Shown here piece by piece: positions 19,801 through 31,532 of a DNA stretch of 64,000 bases (position 1 is the first letter of the stretch; each line of letters starts with the position of its first letter). Position numbers and translations under genes: made by a program. The DNA is from Clytia hemisphaerica (lineage: Eukaryota; Cnidaria; Hydrozoa; Leptothecata; Clytiidae). The stretch spans positions 1-64,000 of the forward strand of contig CACVBU010001154.1 of NCBI GenBank assembly GCA_902728285.1. Reading direction: 5' to 3'. The notes under the pieces were generated by a model. That model was not told the DNA's origin, searched no databases, and worked only from the letters and a program-made list of their open reading frames with translations.

Positions 19801-22800
19801 AAACAAAATATAACACACGTGGCCTGGCTATTTTGGCACGTGGTGCTATGGGGTATATAGGCATATAATGCTATGGGGTATATAGGTATATAGGTATATA
19901 TACCCCACGAAATCCGTGCCAACGGCAGATTTCGTCCAACGGTTTTGCTCGTGCAGCCAGCAGCAAATTTCGTGAAAAAAAGAACGAAATATAACACATA
20001 CTGGCACATCAAATCACAAAATTTGGAAATACTTATAGAATGACAAAAAAGAGGGGGTAATGTTATTATCATATGGGCAAAATTGCCCCTTATTTAACCT
20101 GACTGAAATTCGAGCCGTTACTAGCAACCCTGCGGGGCCCAAGGCGCCGAGTATGCACCCGGCACAGTGACAAGCCGTTACTAGCAACCATTACCTAAGC
20201 AATTCCAAACAACAAAACCCCCGGAAGATTTAAAATGTTGGAATGATCACTATACAAGAGTTTTTTCCGTTTTGCTCGTGCAGCCAGCAGCAAATTTCAT
20301 GAAAAAAAGAACGAAATATAACACACGTGGCCTGGCTATTTTGGCACGTGGTGCTATGGGGTATATAGGCATATAGTGCTATGGGGTATATAGGTATATA
20401 GGTATATGTACCCACGAAATCCGTGCCAACGGCAGATTTCGTCCAACAGTTTTGCTCGTGCAGCCAGCAGCAAATTTCGTGGGAAAAAATAAAAAAAAAG
20501 ATATAACACACGTGGCCTGGCTATTTTGGCACGGGGTGCTATGGGGTATATAGGCATATAGTGCTATGGGGTATATAGGTATATGTACCCACGAAATCCG
20601 TGCCAACGGCAGATTTCGTCCAACGGTTTTGCTCGTGCAGCCAGCAGCAAATTTCGTGAAATAAAAGAACGAAATATAACACACGTGGCCTGGCTATTTT
20701 GGCACGTGTGCTATGGTGGGTATATAGGCATATAGTGCTATGGGGTAATAGGTATATGTACCCACGAAATCCGTGCCAACGGCAGATTTCGTCCAACAGT
20801 TTTGCTCGTGCAGCCAGCAGCAAATTTCGTGGGAAAAAATGAAAAAAACAAAATATAACACACGTTGCCTGGCTATTTTGGCACGTGGTGCTATGGGGTA
20901 TATAGGCATATAATGCTATGGGGTATATAGGTATATAGGTATATGTACCCACGAAATCCGTGCCAACGGCAGATTTCGTCCAACAGTTTTGCTCGTGCAG
21001 CCAGCAGCAAATTTCGTGGGAAAAAATAAAAAAAAACAAGATATAACACACGTGGCCTGGCTATTTTGGCACGTGGTGCTATGGGGTATATAGGCATATA
21101 GTGCTATGGGGTATATAGGTATATAGGTATATGTACCCACGAAATCCGTGCCAACGGCAGATTTCGTCCAACAGTTTTGCTCGTGCAGCCAGCAGCAAAT
21201 TTCGTGGGAAAAAATAAAAAACAAATATAACACACGTGGCCTGGCTATTTTGGCACGTGGTGCTATGGGGTATATAGGCATATAGTGCTAAGGGGTATAT
21301 AGGTATATGTACCCACGAAATCCGTGCCAACGGCAGATTTCGTCCAACGGTTTTGCTCGTGCAGCCAGCAGCAAATTTCGTGAAATAAAAGAACGAAATA
21401 TAACACACGTGGCCTGGCTATTTTGGCACGTGGTGCTATGGGGTGCTATGGGGTATATAGGTATATAGGTATATGTACCCCACGAAATCCGTGCCAACGG
21501 CAGATTTCGTCCAACGGTTTTGCTCGTGCAGCCAGCAGCAAATTTCGTGGAAAAAAAGAACGAAATATAACACACGTGGCCTGGCTATTTTTGCACGTGG
21601 TGCTATGGGGTGTATAGGTATATAGGTATATGTACCCCACGAAATCCGTATATGTACCCACGAAATCCGTGCCAACGGCAGATTTCGTCCAACAGTTTTG
21701 CTCGTGCAGCCAGCAGCAAATTTCGTGGGAAAAATTAAAAAAAAAAGATATAACACACGTGGCCTGGCTATTTTGGCACGTGGTGCTATGGGGTATATAG
21801 GCATATAGTGCTATGGGGTATATAGGTATATAGGTATATGTACCCACGAAATCCGTGCCAACGGCAGATTTCGTCCAACGGTTTTGCTCGTGCAGCCAGC
21901 AGCAAATTTCGTGAAATAAAAGAACGAAATATAACACACGTGGCCTGGCTATTTTGACACGTGGTGCTATGGGGAATATAGGCATATAGTGCTATGGGGT
22001 ATATAGGTATATGTACCCACGAAATCCGTGCCAACGGCAGATTTCGTCCAACAGTTTTGCTCGTGCAGCCAGCAGCAAATTTCGTGGGAAAAAATGAAAA
22101 AAACAAAATATAACACACGTGGCCTGGCTATTTTGGCACGTGGTGCTATGGGGTATATAGGCATATAATGCTATGGGGTATATAGGTATATAGGTATATG
22201 TACCCACGAAATCCGTGCCAACGGCAGATTTCGTCCAACAGTTTTGCTCGTGCAGCCAGCAGCAAATTTCGTGGGAAAAAATAAAAAAAAACAAGATATA
22301 ACACACGTGGCCTGGCTATTTTGGCACGTGGTGCTATGGGTATATAGGCATATAGTGCTATGGGGTATATAGGTATATAGGTATATGTACCCACGAAATC
22401 CGTGCCAACGGCAGATTTCGTCCAACGGTTTTGCTCGTGCAGCCAGCAGCAAATTTCGTGAAATAAAATAACGAAATATAACACACGTGTCCTGGCTATT
22501 TTGGCACGTGGTGCTATGGGGTGTTTAGGTATATAGGTATATGTACCCCACGAAATCCGTGCCAACGGCAGATTTCGTCCAACAGTTTTGCTCGTGCAGC
22601 CAGCAGCAAATTTCGTGGGAAAAAATGAAAAAAACAAAATATAACACACGTTGCCTGGCTATTTTGGCACGTGGTGCTATGGGGTATATAGGCATATAGT
22701 GCTATGGGGTATATAGGTATATAGGTATATGTACCCACGAAATCCGTGCCAACGGCAGATTTCGTCCAACAGTTTTGCTCGTGCAGCCAGCAGCAAATTT

Positions 22801-24600
22801 CGTGGAAAAAAAAAAAAAAAGATATAACACACGTGGCCTGGCTATTTTGGCACGTGGTGCTATGGGGTATATAGGCATATAGTGCTATGGGGTATATAGG
22901 TATATAAGTATATGTACCCACGAAATCCGTGCCAACGGCAGATTTCGTCCAACGGTTTTGCTCGTGCAGCCAGCAGCAAATTTCGTGAAATAAAAGAACG
23001 AAATATAACACACGTGGCCTGGCTATTTTGGCACGTGGTGCTATGGGGAATATAGACATATAGTGCTATGGGGTATATAGGTATATGTACCCACGAAATC
23101 CGTGCCAACGGCAGATTTCGTCCAACAGTTTTGCTCGTGCAGCCAGCAGCAAATTTCGTGGGAAAAAATGAAAAAAACAAAATATAACACACGTGGCCTG
23201 GCTATTTTGGCATGTGGTGCTATGGGGTATATAGGCATATAATGCTATGGGGTATATAGGTATATAGGTATATGTACCCACGAAATCCGTGCCAACGGCA
23301 GATTTCGTCCAACAGTTTTGCTCGTGCAGCCAGCAGCAAATTTCGTGGGAAAAAATAAAAAAAAAACAAGATATAACACACGTGGCCTGGCTATTTTGGC
23401 ACGTGGTGCTATGGGGTATATAGGCATATAGTGCTATGGGGTATATAGGTATATAGGTATATGTACCCACGAAATCCGTGCCAACGGCAGATTTCGTCCA
23501 ACAGTTTTGCTCGTGCAGCCAGCAGCAAATTTCGTGGGAAAAAAAAAAAAAAAAGATATAACACACGTGGCCTGGCTATTTTGGCACGTGGTGCTATGGG
23601 TATATAGGCATATAGTGCTATGGGGTATATAGGTATATAAGTATATGTACCCACGAAATCCGTGCCAACGGCAGATTTCGTCCAACGGTTTTGCTCGTGC
23701 AGCCAGCAGCAAATTTCGTGAAATAAAAGAACGAAATATAACACACGTGGCCTGGCTATTTTGGCACGTGGTGCTATGGGGAATATAGACATATAGTGCT
23801 ATGGGGTATATAGGTATATGTACCCACGAAATCCGTGCCAACGGCAGATTTCGTCCAACAGTTTTGCTCGTGCAGCCAGCAGCAAATTTCGTGGGAAAAA
23901 ATGAAAAAAACAAAATATAACACACGTGGCCTGGCTATTTTGGCATGTGGTGCTATGGGGTATATAGGCATATAATGCTATGGGGTATATAGGTATATAG
24001 GTATATGTACCCACGAAATCCGTGCCAACGGCAGATTTCGTCCAACAGTTTTGCTCGTGCAGCCAGCAGCAAATTTCGTGGGAAAAAAATAAAAAAAAAC
24101 AAGATATAACACACGTGGCCTGGCTATTTTGGCACGTGGTGCTATGGGGTATATAGGCATATAGTGCTATGGGTATATAGGTATATAGGTATATGTACCC
24201 CACGAAATCCGTGCCAACGGCAGATTTCGTGCAATGGTTTTGCTTGTGCAGCCAGCAGCAAATTTTGTGGAAAAAAAAGTGCGAAATATAACACACGTGG
24301 CCTGGCTATTTTTGCACGTGGTGCTATGGGGTGTATAGGTATATAGGTATATGTACCCCACGAAATCCGTGCCAACGGCAAATTTCGTCCAACAGTTTTG
24401 CTCGTGCAGCCAGCAGCAAATTTCGTGGGAAAAAATGAAAAAAACAAAATATAACACACGTGGCCTGGCTATTTTGGCACGTGGTGCTATGGGGTATAAA
24501 GGTAAATAGGTATATGTACCCCACAAAATCCGTGCCAACGGCAGATTCCGTCCAACGGTTTTGCTCGTGCAGCCAGCAGCAAATGTCATGGGAAAAAATG
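16860..24600. repeat. Satellite array, about 42 monomers of ~160-190 bp
   Basis: By my count GCTCGTGCAGCCAGCAG or a close variant occurs about 42 times, mostly 160-190 bp apart. Each monomer has two CACGTG palindromes in inverted arrangement (CACGTGGCC and GGCACGTGG), the near-palindrome ACGAAATC...GATTTCGT, a TATATAGGTATATAGG tract and an A-rich run of variable length. A ~270-bp unrelated spacer interrupts at 16622-16893, 18593-18860 and 20002-20273. Downstream a higher-order period is visible: the variant GGGGAATATAGACATATAG recurs at 23046 and 23779, ~733 bp (four monomers) apart. Long minus-strand open frames in all three phases are an artefact of monomer periodicity. Confidence 0.95.
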
Positions 24601-26295
24601 AAAAAAATTTTACATTCAAATTCGAGCATTGATTTTTAAACAAAAGGCTCATTGTTTTTTGTAATTTATTATCTGAAGTTTTGACATAAGTTATATATTT
24701 GCTTCTAACCTCAAGCATAATTAACATTTTTTTCGAAACAATTAAAATATTTGTTACATAGGTAACAATGAAAATAGAAGTCAATTACACTTGTTTGCTT
24801 CGATTTGCTCCTATCATCTTGACACCTTTCTGAAGATTGCTAACTTTTTTGACGTCAATCAGTAATTATTATGTTTGTCGAGTTGACTTGGGACACGTGG
24901 TGAGCAGCAGCTGAGCAGGATACAAAAAATTTAGAAGGGCTGTGAACATTCCCAAAAATTTGGCTCTATAATGATTTAACCTTTTCGTTCTTACTGTCCG
25001 TAAATTCACCTATCCGGTCAAGATTTTAAGTTATTGATATGTGTCTTAACGATCGATTACCTGGAGATGTTTTTTTCATTTTCAATTGAATTTAAAATGA
25101 CGACGTTTTAAGTTTCAGCCGTTGAAAATTTTATTTCATTCATTATTATATTATTGGTGTAATAATTGGGAAATTAGAACGGGGAATTCAAAGAATATTT
25201 TTTTACGCTGTCATCTTGTTAAATTTCAATTGTTATAATTGATCATTCTTTTAATGCATGGCCAAAAATAATTTTCGATCGGCCCTGTTTTTAAAGGATA
25301 AATGTTACAATATATTAACACGGGTGAAAGAAGGACCGTAATGTTGCACGACTCAAATTCTTAACAATAAAATTCGGATGAGGACCCATAGCATAATCTG
25401 TTATAAAGAATCTCAATACTAATTTTTTTGTAACATAGTATTTACATTGATAAAAAAGATAATACAACTTAATTTTGCTACTATTGATGATAAAGTAAAT
25501 AATCTCTAAACTAAAAATATTCGCAGGAGTAAGAACCTAACCCCTTGTGAATAAAACCCATCTGACCGGCATCTATATTTTAACCGCTGATAGGATTCGG
25601 TTAAAAATTGGGAAGCTGTCATTAAATATACCCAAAAAAAGATCTTCACGATTTTCACCACGTGCAGAAGAACAAATCTATTTATCTAATTTTCGTGAGC
25701 GGTAGCAAGAAAAAACCCAATCAACCGACCGCCTTTTTAACAAATTTAAAAGCACATCAAAAGATTATGTATGAATGTAGTGTAGTATACTGTACACGTT
25801 GTTTTTTCTACAAAGAACAAAGCATATAAGAACATGAGTCTTGGGAAACTATAAAGCATGTAAATCCTTAGTAAATAACATAATAAAAATACTCATAAAA
25901 TGCCAAAAATAAGAATATTTTTTAGGCTCAAATGTAAAGGATCTTATTTAGTTCTTACAAAAACGTGTAAAAATCTTAAAAGAAACAAAAGAATTAAAAC
26001 ACGCAAATATCACACATAGCAAAAGCAAAAAATCACATCCATCCAAAATCACAAATTTTCATCAATCAATTAAGTGATGTATTAATTGTGTAATGTATTC
26101 GATTTGAGTAATTAATTATTGAAAAGCCAATTAATTTAATTAATTAATTCATCCACTAATTAATGAAAGGCCCGAAAAATTAATTTCTTTGTTAAGTCTG
26201 TTAAGTAAAATCAAACTAAATATGGGGCCAAATATGGCAGCATGACATGAATGTAGGACCAGCACACTCCTCATTAGAAATACTACCATCACAGT
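24601..26295. other. AT-rich element interior, no gene recognised
   Basis: Unique AT-rich DNA between the satellite and the possible minus-strand gene, including a TTAATTAATTAATT-rich patch near 26140. CACGTG followed by AGCAGCAGCTGAGCAGG near 24895 faintly echoes the satellite. I see no supportable coding sequence. Confidence 0.5.
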
Positions 26296-27172
26296 CTAGC
26301 TTTTTATTCGTTTATTACCGTTCATATATAAGTTATTTGTTTCGTAAATATCGAAGTAGAACCATTTATCGCGATGAAAAAATTCGTTTTTGAATAACCA
26401 GTCAAGTTGGTAAATTCGTTTTTTCCAACGTGGATTTTTTACATGTGATGACAGAAACCACGCCAAATATAACATTGGTGGGCATCCATTTCCTGGAAAT
26501 AAAGCAAATATATATTATTCAATTGAATTGAATTGCATTTTAATTGATTTAAGAGTTAGCCTATACATAGTAGACTAAGCAGTAGCGAAAAATAAAATCC
26601 ACGTCGACATTACTCCACGTCGAAAAATCGTCAAAGTGGAACTCACCAAGGAACAATACAAAACTATTTGTTTTTGGTGAGGTAATCAAAAAATCATAAA
26701 AACTCGCGAGAAACTTGTATATTTCAGTGGCGGGGGTCTGAAATTTACACCGGGGGAGTGTTTAATACTATGTAAGGAAGTATGTTTTACCTGAAAAAAA
26801 CAGATACAAAATCAAAAGTATCACAATCGCCATAAGGACTCGAAAAGAATTTTCTTCGAATAAACTTCGGCCAAAGTGCAATTTTGAAAAAACAGTCGCC
26901 GTCAAATTCTTTCAACATGTTTGATCTTTTTCTTTTCACTTCACTCTTTGTCAATGCTTTTAGCTTTCGAAAGTGGGAAAGCATCATTCCATCTTTGTAA
27001 TTTACAATTTCTGTTTTTACTAAAAGATAAAAGTGTCTGTACACTACCTTTTTCAGATAACTCAATTAACAACAGAAATCTTTTTTTCACGACAATTATC
27101 ATAAAAGGCATGAAAAGATTCGAGATTTCTCTTTCGTTTTCGGCTTTTTGTCGTATGTCGTTTGATTGACAT
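26296..27172 (-). CDS. Candidate unknown spliced gene at the right end of the element
   Basis: Minus-strand exons: A, up to 27065 down to 26791 (donor CAG/gtaaaa); B, 26702-26647 (weak acceptor gcgag, donor TTG/gtgagt); C, 26492-26296 (acceptor tttccag, stop TAG). Phases agree and give a continuous frame of about 175 codons, with KSEVKRKRSNMLKEFDGDC in exon A and an aromatic- and Lys-rich C-terminus containing PPMLYLAWFLSS and QLDWLFKNEFF. Exon A has no ATG at its 5' end. An ATG at 27172 opens MSIKRHTTKSRKRKRNLES, a nuclear-signal-like start, in a different frame ending by 27062, so either a small splice or a frameshift is needed. I do not recognise the family. Lying beside the inverted end, it may be an element-encoded protein. 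Alternatively the frames are fortuitous. Confidence 0.35.
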
Positions 27173-27310
27173 TTGTTTTAACACTTTTATTTTCGTTAGT
27201 TGTAATTTTTGATTGACGGCTTTATATTATGGAGATAAAAGGAAGAGAGATGTTTACGAACTGTGCAGCTGGCTGCCAGAGGATAAATGTCATAGTACTG
27301 GACATGAATG

Positions 27311-27815
27311 GTACTGCTCAAGTCGCCGAAAGACAAGGTCAGTGAATTAGCAAAGTAGAAAAACCTTTAGTTTTCATTTCCATTTCCAATTAACTTTTCT
27401 CCTTATTGAACAAATAGATTCATCTCTCCTTGACTGACTGATCATGTCACTACAAAGTAAAAGTTTATTTAGAAAAGGAATGTGAAAACTCTAATTACTG
27501 TAATTAAAAAATAGTGGCCTTTCGTATTTTACATTTTCAGGGCGTTACATTTGTGACTTGTTAAAAGCAGAAGCAACCAACACTAAACATTACAAACCAT
27601 TTTCTTGGAACAATCAAGGAATGCTGGCTTACATTGGTGATTATCAAGGTGTCACTAACCTACCAAGTAAATACGGTAAACTGACCGGTTTCAAAAGTTG
27701 GTTGATATGGCGTTCTGTATATTTGACCAAACTTGGTAGTTGGAGGAATCGGTTACAGGTCCCTTTTGATTGGGCGCGTACCTTCTTTTTTGGGCGTGAT
27801 ACGTCTCGCTTCTAA
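27311..27815 (+). CDS. NDH2: NDH-2, C-terminal exons beyond the insertion
   Basis: The interrupted exon resumes at 27311 with the duplicated GTACTGCT and continues to 27337 (TAQVAERQG, the usual segment after the second FAD motif). Donor gtcagt and acceptor ttttcag lead to exon 27541-27815. It encodes RYICDLL through LTGFKSWLIWRSVYLTKL and ends in FFFGRDTSRF, the conserved membrane-anchoring C-terminus of NDH-2. There is no stop, frameshift or missing motif, so the reading frame has not decayed since the insertion at 16227-27310. Residues 342-438 lie here. Confidence 0.93.
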
Positions 27816-28490
27816 ACATTCACTGGCGTGGTAACGAAATGTTTTGATTATACGGGGTAATCGAGTTTTTCTTACAGTTTTTTTCTTTTTACATCCTCCA
27901 CTATCCACACTTCCCCATCTCCAATCGCTTTTGAAATACACGCTTTTTATACGAATAGTGTTTCCATTTCCATTAGGAAATTCCTAACTTCAGGAAAAAT
28001 CATTTCAATATATTCTTAGGTTAGGATCCAAATTTAACCTAAATTTAACATGTAAAACATACCTGAAGCAAAAACTGCCATTTTTTGGGAAAGTTCTGAG
28101 CTTATGGTGGAAATGGATGATTTGTAAATTACAGTTAAAAAAGCTCTAAAAGGCATTCTCGGGTTCAATAATTGTCAAATTCCACAATTGTGATATTCTT
28201 GGCGTATTTATGTAATTTTTCATCATGCATAGTCTTATGAGAGGAATCGTGTAAATTATTTTGAAATTTTTCTTGGGTATGATTTATAACAATGAAGGTA
28301 ACGTGTTGATTACGCGGGGTACAGTAAGGATTATTTATTTTAAAGTCTTGCATATTAGTGGGGAGCCCCCCCCCCCGACCCTCAATTGATACAATCAGCC
28401 ATTACTTTTCGGAATATCGGGAAATATTTTGGAAAAGTCGGAGAAAGTTTGACAATCGGGAGATTCAAAGTATCGCAGATTCACGCATTC
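27816..28490. other. Intergenic, nothing recognised
   Basis: AT-rich sequence between the NDH-2 stop and the F-box segmental duplication. It contains a C-run near 28370 but no gene or repeat that I can support. Confidence 0.5.
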
Positions 28491-28499
28491 ACTTAATCA

Positions 28500-30580
28500 C
28501 GAAGTAGATTTTCATGTTCACCAAAGTTTGTTTTTTCAATTTACGCATTCACACATTTTGAAGAGGCCCATTCACGTACTCACGCAAACCGCTAGGGGGG
28601 AGGGGGCAGTGAGGTAGATCATGTCACTTCACTATGACAAAATCAAAAAAAATTTTCTGATAATTTTACGCTACACTAATCTACGCACCTTTTTTTTCTA
28701 CGCACCTTTTTTTTTACGAATTTATTCACTCCCTCTATTTCCGGACGCATTTTTATTATTTTTTTAATTTTTGATTTCTGATTTTCAAAGATCAGTAGAG
28801 GCTTTTTGTAAATATTATATGAATGAAATAAATTGGTTTTAATTATTTCGTCGCACGTTCTTATCTTCCTGAAATCATATATTCATAACATTATATATTG
28901 GATTCTCTATTTGTAATCGTCCTCGTTTGAGAAAACTTGGTGACTCGATTGAATCTAGAATATTTTGGAAAGTTACTTGATGCTGTTGCAACAAATAAAT
29001 AATTGTTTGATTATTCTTGGCATCATAGCTAATCACTTAAATACTTTGGCACCATAACTAATCACTGATAATTTCTCGTTTAGAAAAAATACAAAAAAAT
29101 AGAATAAAGAGAACAATTCCTTGCTGTTTGTTGCCGTACAAAATGATGGCATTGGTAGAAGCTGCTTGTTGATTGATGGTTTGATTGTTTTTTTTTCTTT
29201 AGAGATTTTGAGTAGCACGATCCAATAGAATGGTCTCGGGAATGGAGATTTGGTGTACGATTTTTTGTAATGATCGGTAAGAGAATAATATTTTATTTTA
29301 AAACAATATTGTCAAATAAGACAATTCCATAATGAGTTTTGACGTATTACCAAATGAGATATTGAAACTTATTGTATCATTCCTGTCTAAGGAGGATGCC
29401 AAAAAGGTCTCCCTCACTTCAAAAAAAATGTACGATTTGACTTTGGACAGGATTTGGTACAAAATTAAACCAAAATATCATCTCTTTGGTGATAAAATAG
29501 GGATCAGTGAAGAGATCCGAACTGTTGGTTTTTTCAAGAAACTTTCGCATCTACCCATACGTGAAATAAGTATATATTATTTCCCGAAATGGTCATGTAA
29601 AAAAGTTCATAAAGCTTTCCCACTTCTCAAACTGTTACATTTTGACCGATTAGAATCGAGCACGGTGTTAGGATTCAATACCAAATACTTCAGTCAATTT
29701 AAAATGCCCATGGTAATCTATACACATATGCTAGAAGTTAGCAATCAAAGTCATTTTGATGAGCTTTTACAAGTGATGAAAACTTGTAACGTTGTAAAAT
29801 TTGTTATCAATCATTTTTGTGAATATCGAGATACATATCAGATTAGATGGTCGCCTGTTCAACTGGAAACGATCATTAATGCAGTACCAAAGATAACAAT
29901 TTCTTTAGACTGTCTTGCATTAACTCGAAAGAATGCAAAACAATTTTACAAAAGTATTTCAAGAAATAAAAATTGTAAGGTTTATAAAAGAACAGCGAAA
30001 CACTACCGTTATTTATTTTCTGCAAGGGATATTGGATTGATGGCTAGATATGATATCAAGATCACCAAGCTATATAGCGGCTATCTTAAGATACCCTCTG
30101 TCGAAAATGACCAGTCGTTGCAAAAGTTTGCTGAAGCGCTCACCAAATTAAGTCACCTCAAATCTTTCGAATTCCACTATGAGCATTTACCAACTACAAT
30201 CGACTATTTTACCAATGTTCCAATAACGTCCCTGTCCACTCACGCATTTGAAATATCGGGAAAAGATAAGATTGAAAAAGTAGTGCAGACATTGTCTAAA
30301 ATGAAGTCTCTTCGTCGTTTTTCTATTGGTTCGAGTGACTATAAGTTTTTACCCGAGGACTTAGCCATGTTTAAAGGTTTACCCGTGAAATACATTTATT
30401 TGGCAGCTTTGGATTTAACGAAGAAGAACATTCCAGATTTTCGTCGAATTATCATGGAAATGAATGTAGAACACATTGGGCTTTCCCCTTATTTTTCTGA
30501 TGGTAGCAGACGTCATAGTAAGATGGAAGAACTTGGCATTGAAATGAAAACACACGGGCTTGGTGGTATCTACCAAACCA
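28500..30580 (+). repeat. Segmental duplication, copy 1 (F-box locus)
   Basis: From TTCACGTACTCACGCAAACCGCTAGG-like sequence near 28575 through the upstream region (GATCAGTAGAGGC, near 28790) and the whole F-box gene, this segment recurs at 31800-36580. Copy 2 is interrupted by two insertions and carries a dead gene; copy 1 is intact. Confidence 0.8.
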
Positions 30581-30585
30581 TATAG
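29332..30585 (+). CDS. F-box protein A, 417 aa
   Basis: Intronless frame starting at ATG (ataATGAG). Residues ~4-45 form an F-box: LPNEILKLIVSFLSKEDAKK, VSLTSKKMYDLTLDRIW. F-box proteins bind Skp1 and bring substrates to SCF (Cullin-1) ubiquitin ligases. The remaining ~370 residues have leucine-spaced segments (LTKLSHLKSFEF, LSKMKSLRRFSI, FKGLPVKYIYLAALDLTKKN) resembling irregular leucine-rich repeats, probably the substrate-binding part. Its closest relatives in the window are 49630-50913 (intact) and the dead copy at 35152-36577. AATAAA at 30779 may be its poly(A) signal. The specific substrate is unknown. Confidence 0.9.
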   Translation: MSFDVLPNEILKLIVSFLSKEDAKKVSLTSKKMYDLTLDRIWYKIKPKYHLFGDKIGISEEIRTVGFFKKLSHLPIREISIYYFPKWSCKKVHKAFPLLKLLHFDRLESSTVLGFNTKYFSQFKMPMVIYTHMLEVSNQSHFDELLQVMKTCNVVKFVINHFCEYRDTYQIRWSPVQLETIINAVPKITISLDCLALTRKNAKQFYKSISRNKNCKVYKRTAKHYRYLFSARDIGLMARYDIKITKLYSGYLKIPSVENDQSLQKFAEALTKLSHLKSFEFHYEHLPTTIDYFTNVPITSLSTHAFEISGKDKIEKVVQTLSKMKSLRRFSIGSSDYKFLPEDLAMFKGLPVKYIYLAALDLTKKNIPDFRRIIMEMNVEHIGLSPYFSDGSRRHSKMEELGIEMKTHGLGGIYQTI

Positions 30586-31232
30586 TACAGTTTGCCTTTC
30601 ATTTATGAGCTTAAAACTCATACTGGTGTTCTCCTATTATGACTTAAGGTTAGTCGTTGAAAGGTGGAATTGATAAAAGAAGCGAACTCATTTTTCATTA
30701 CGATTTTATGTAAAGGTTGGAAATTTTACTCCATTTAATCTCGTTGTGCCCCTTTTTTGGGAAGGTTCTCCATCTTTCAATAAAATGTTAAACAGGGACG
30801 GGGCTCTTCAAAATTTGATCTCCTTGGTCTCCTTGGTGGACCTAGATACAAGAATAAACAATGTTTTTCTTTTTTTTTTAATTGTCATTCACCAATGTTT
30901 TACAGACCCTCTTGATAATTAAAAGTTTTTAATCGTGAAGGATAAATACAACAGCAGAATCGTTGGCCAAGAGGAAATCCAAATTTCACAAGTTTGTAAT
31001 TAAAAAAGTTAAATTTCATATCAAATTTTAATGTCTAGGTACAGAGATAGAACAAGGCTTTATCAAATGTGCGGTATCCAGCTTCGCTATTAAATATCCC
31101 TGGTTTGAGTATATAGTATATATTTCCAATCCAATGTTCTTGAAAATATCAGGTCAGCTTTGGCTTAAACAGAATATATCGCTGATCGAGTTATCGATAT
31201 TTTACCGCCAAATAACTCTCTTGAGACTTATA
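30586..31232. other. Intergenic, 3' flank of F-box gene A
   Basis: Contains AATAAA at 30779-30784 and AT-rich sequence. I see no further gene. Confidence 0.5.
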
Positions 31233-31532
31233 CTTTAATGGGGATAAACGTTCGTGGGGATTCAAAAATTTCGCGGGGACTTAATTTCGCGTGTGGCACT
31301 ATTGGGTAGGCAATATTTTCACGATTTTGTGACTTCTACTTTCAAATCATGCATATTGGTTGTTGAAATACACATTATTTGCGCTTCTTTGATGCAAGTA
31401 ACCATTGAAATAGTATTTATTTGACATATTTTGAGTATTGTTTAGATATATTTCGCGGATGAGGCCCTTCCAAACACCCAAATCCGCGGAATCCGCGAAA
31501 TTCAATCCCCGCGAAAGTTTACCCCATTAAGG
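31233..31532. mobile_element. 300-bp MITE, TA target duplication
   Basis: The left end CTTTAATGGGGATAAACG and right end GTTTACCCCATTAAGG are inverted, flanked by TA (31231-31232, 31533-31534). The interior has TTTCGCGGGGACTTAATTTCG and CCGCGAAATTCAATCCCCGC. Same style of ends as the 4079 and 48210 elements. Confidence 0.8.

Larger units (their letters stand above)
16227..27310. mobile_element. 11.1-kb satellite-bearing TIR element inside an NDH-2 exon
   Basis: The left terminus (from 16227) and the inverted right terminus (ending 27310) share ATGTCCAGTACTATGACAT and CTGGCAGCCAGC at matching offsets; about 38 of the first 50 positions agree. TTATCTCCATAAT recurs ~10-20 bp further in. The flanks are an 8-bp duplication, GTACTGCT. 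Duplications of 8 bp occur in hAT, P, Merlin and KDZ-type DNA transposons; the end sequence does not let me choose. Inside are a subterminal duplication (about 16258-16345 and 16440-16530), three copies of a ~270-bp spacer, the satellite array, ~1.7 kb of AT-rich sequence and a possible minus-strand gene. No recognisable transposase is present. Undecayed NDH-2 exons on both sides imply a recent insertion, or tolerance through splicing. Confidence 0.85.

Noticed and set aside
16860..24600. CRISPR-like regular repeat pattern
   Set aside because: Unit length, lack of unique spacers and the eukaryotic intron-bearing context rule this out; it is a satellite.
16918..24784. Dozens of overlapping minus-strand open frames (HEICCWLHEQN, SAVGTDFVGTYTYIP repeats)
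   Set aside because: They are the same satellite monomer translated in three frames; no start, splice or domain evidence.
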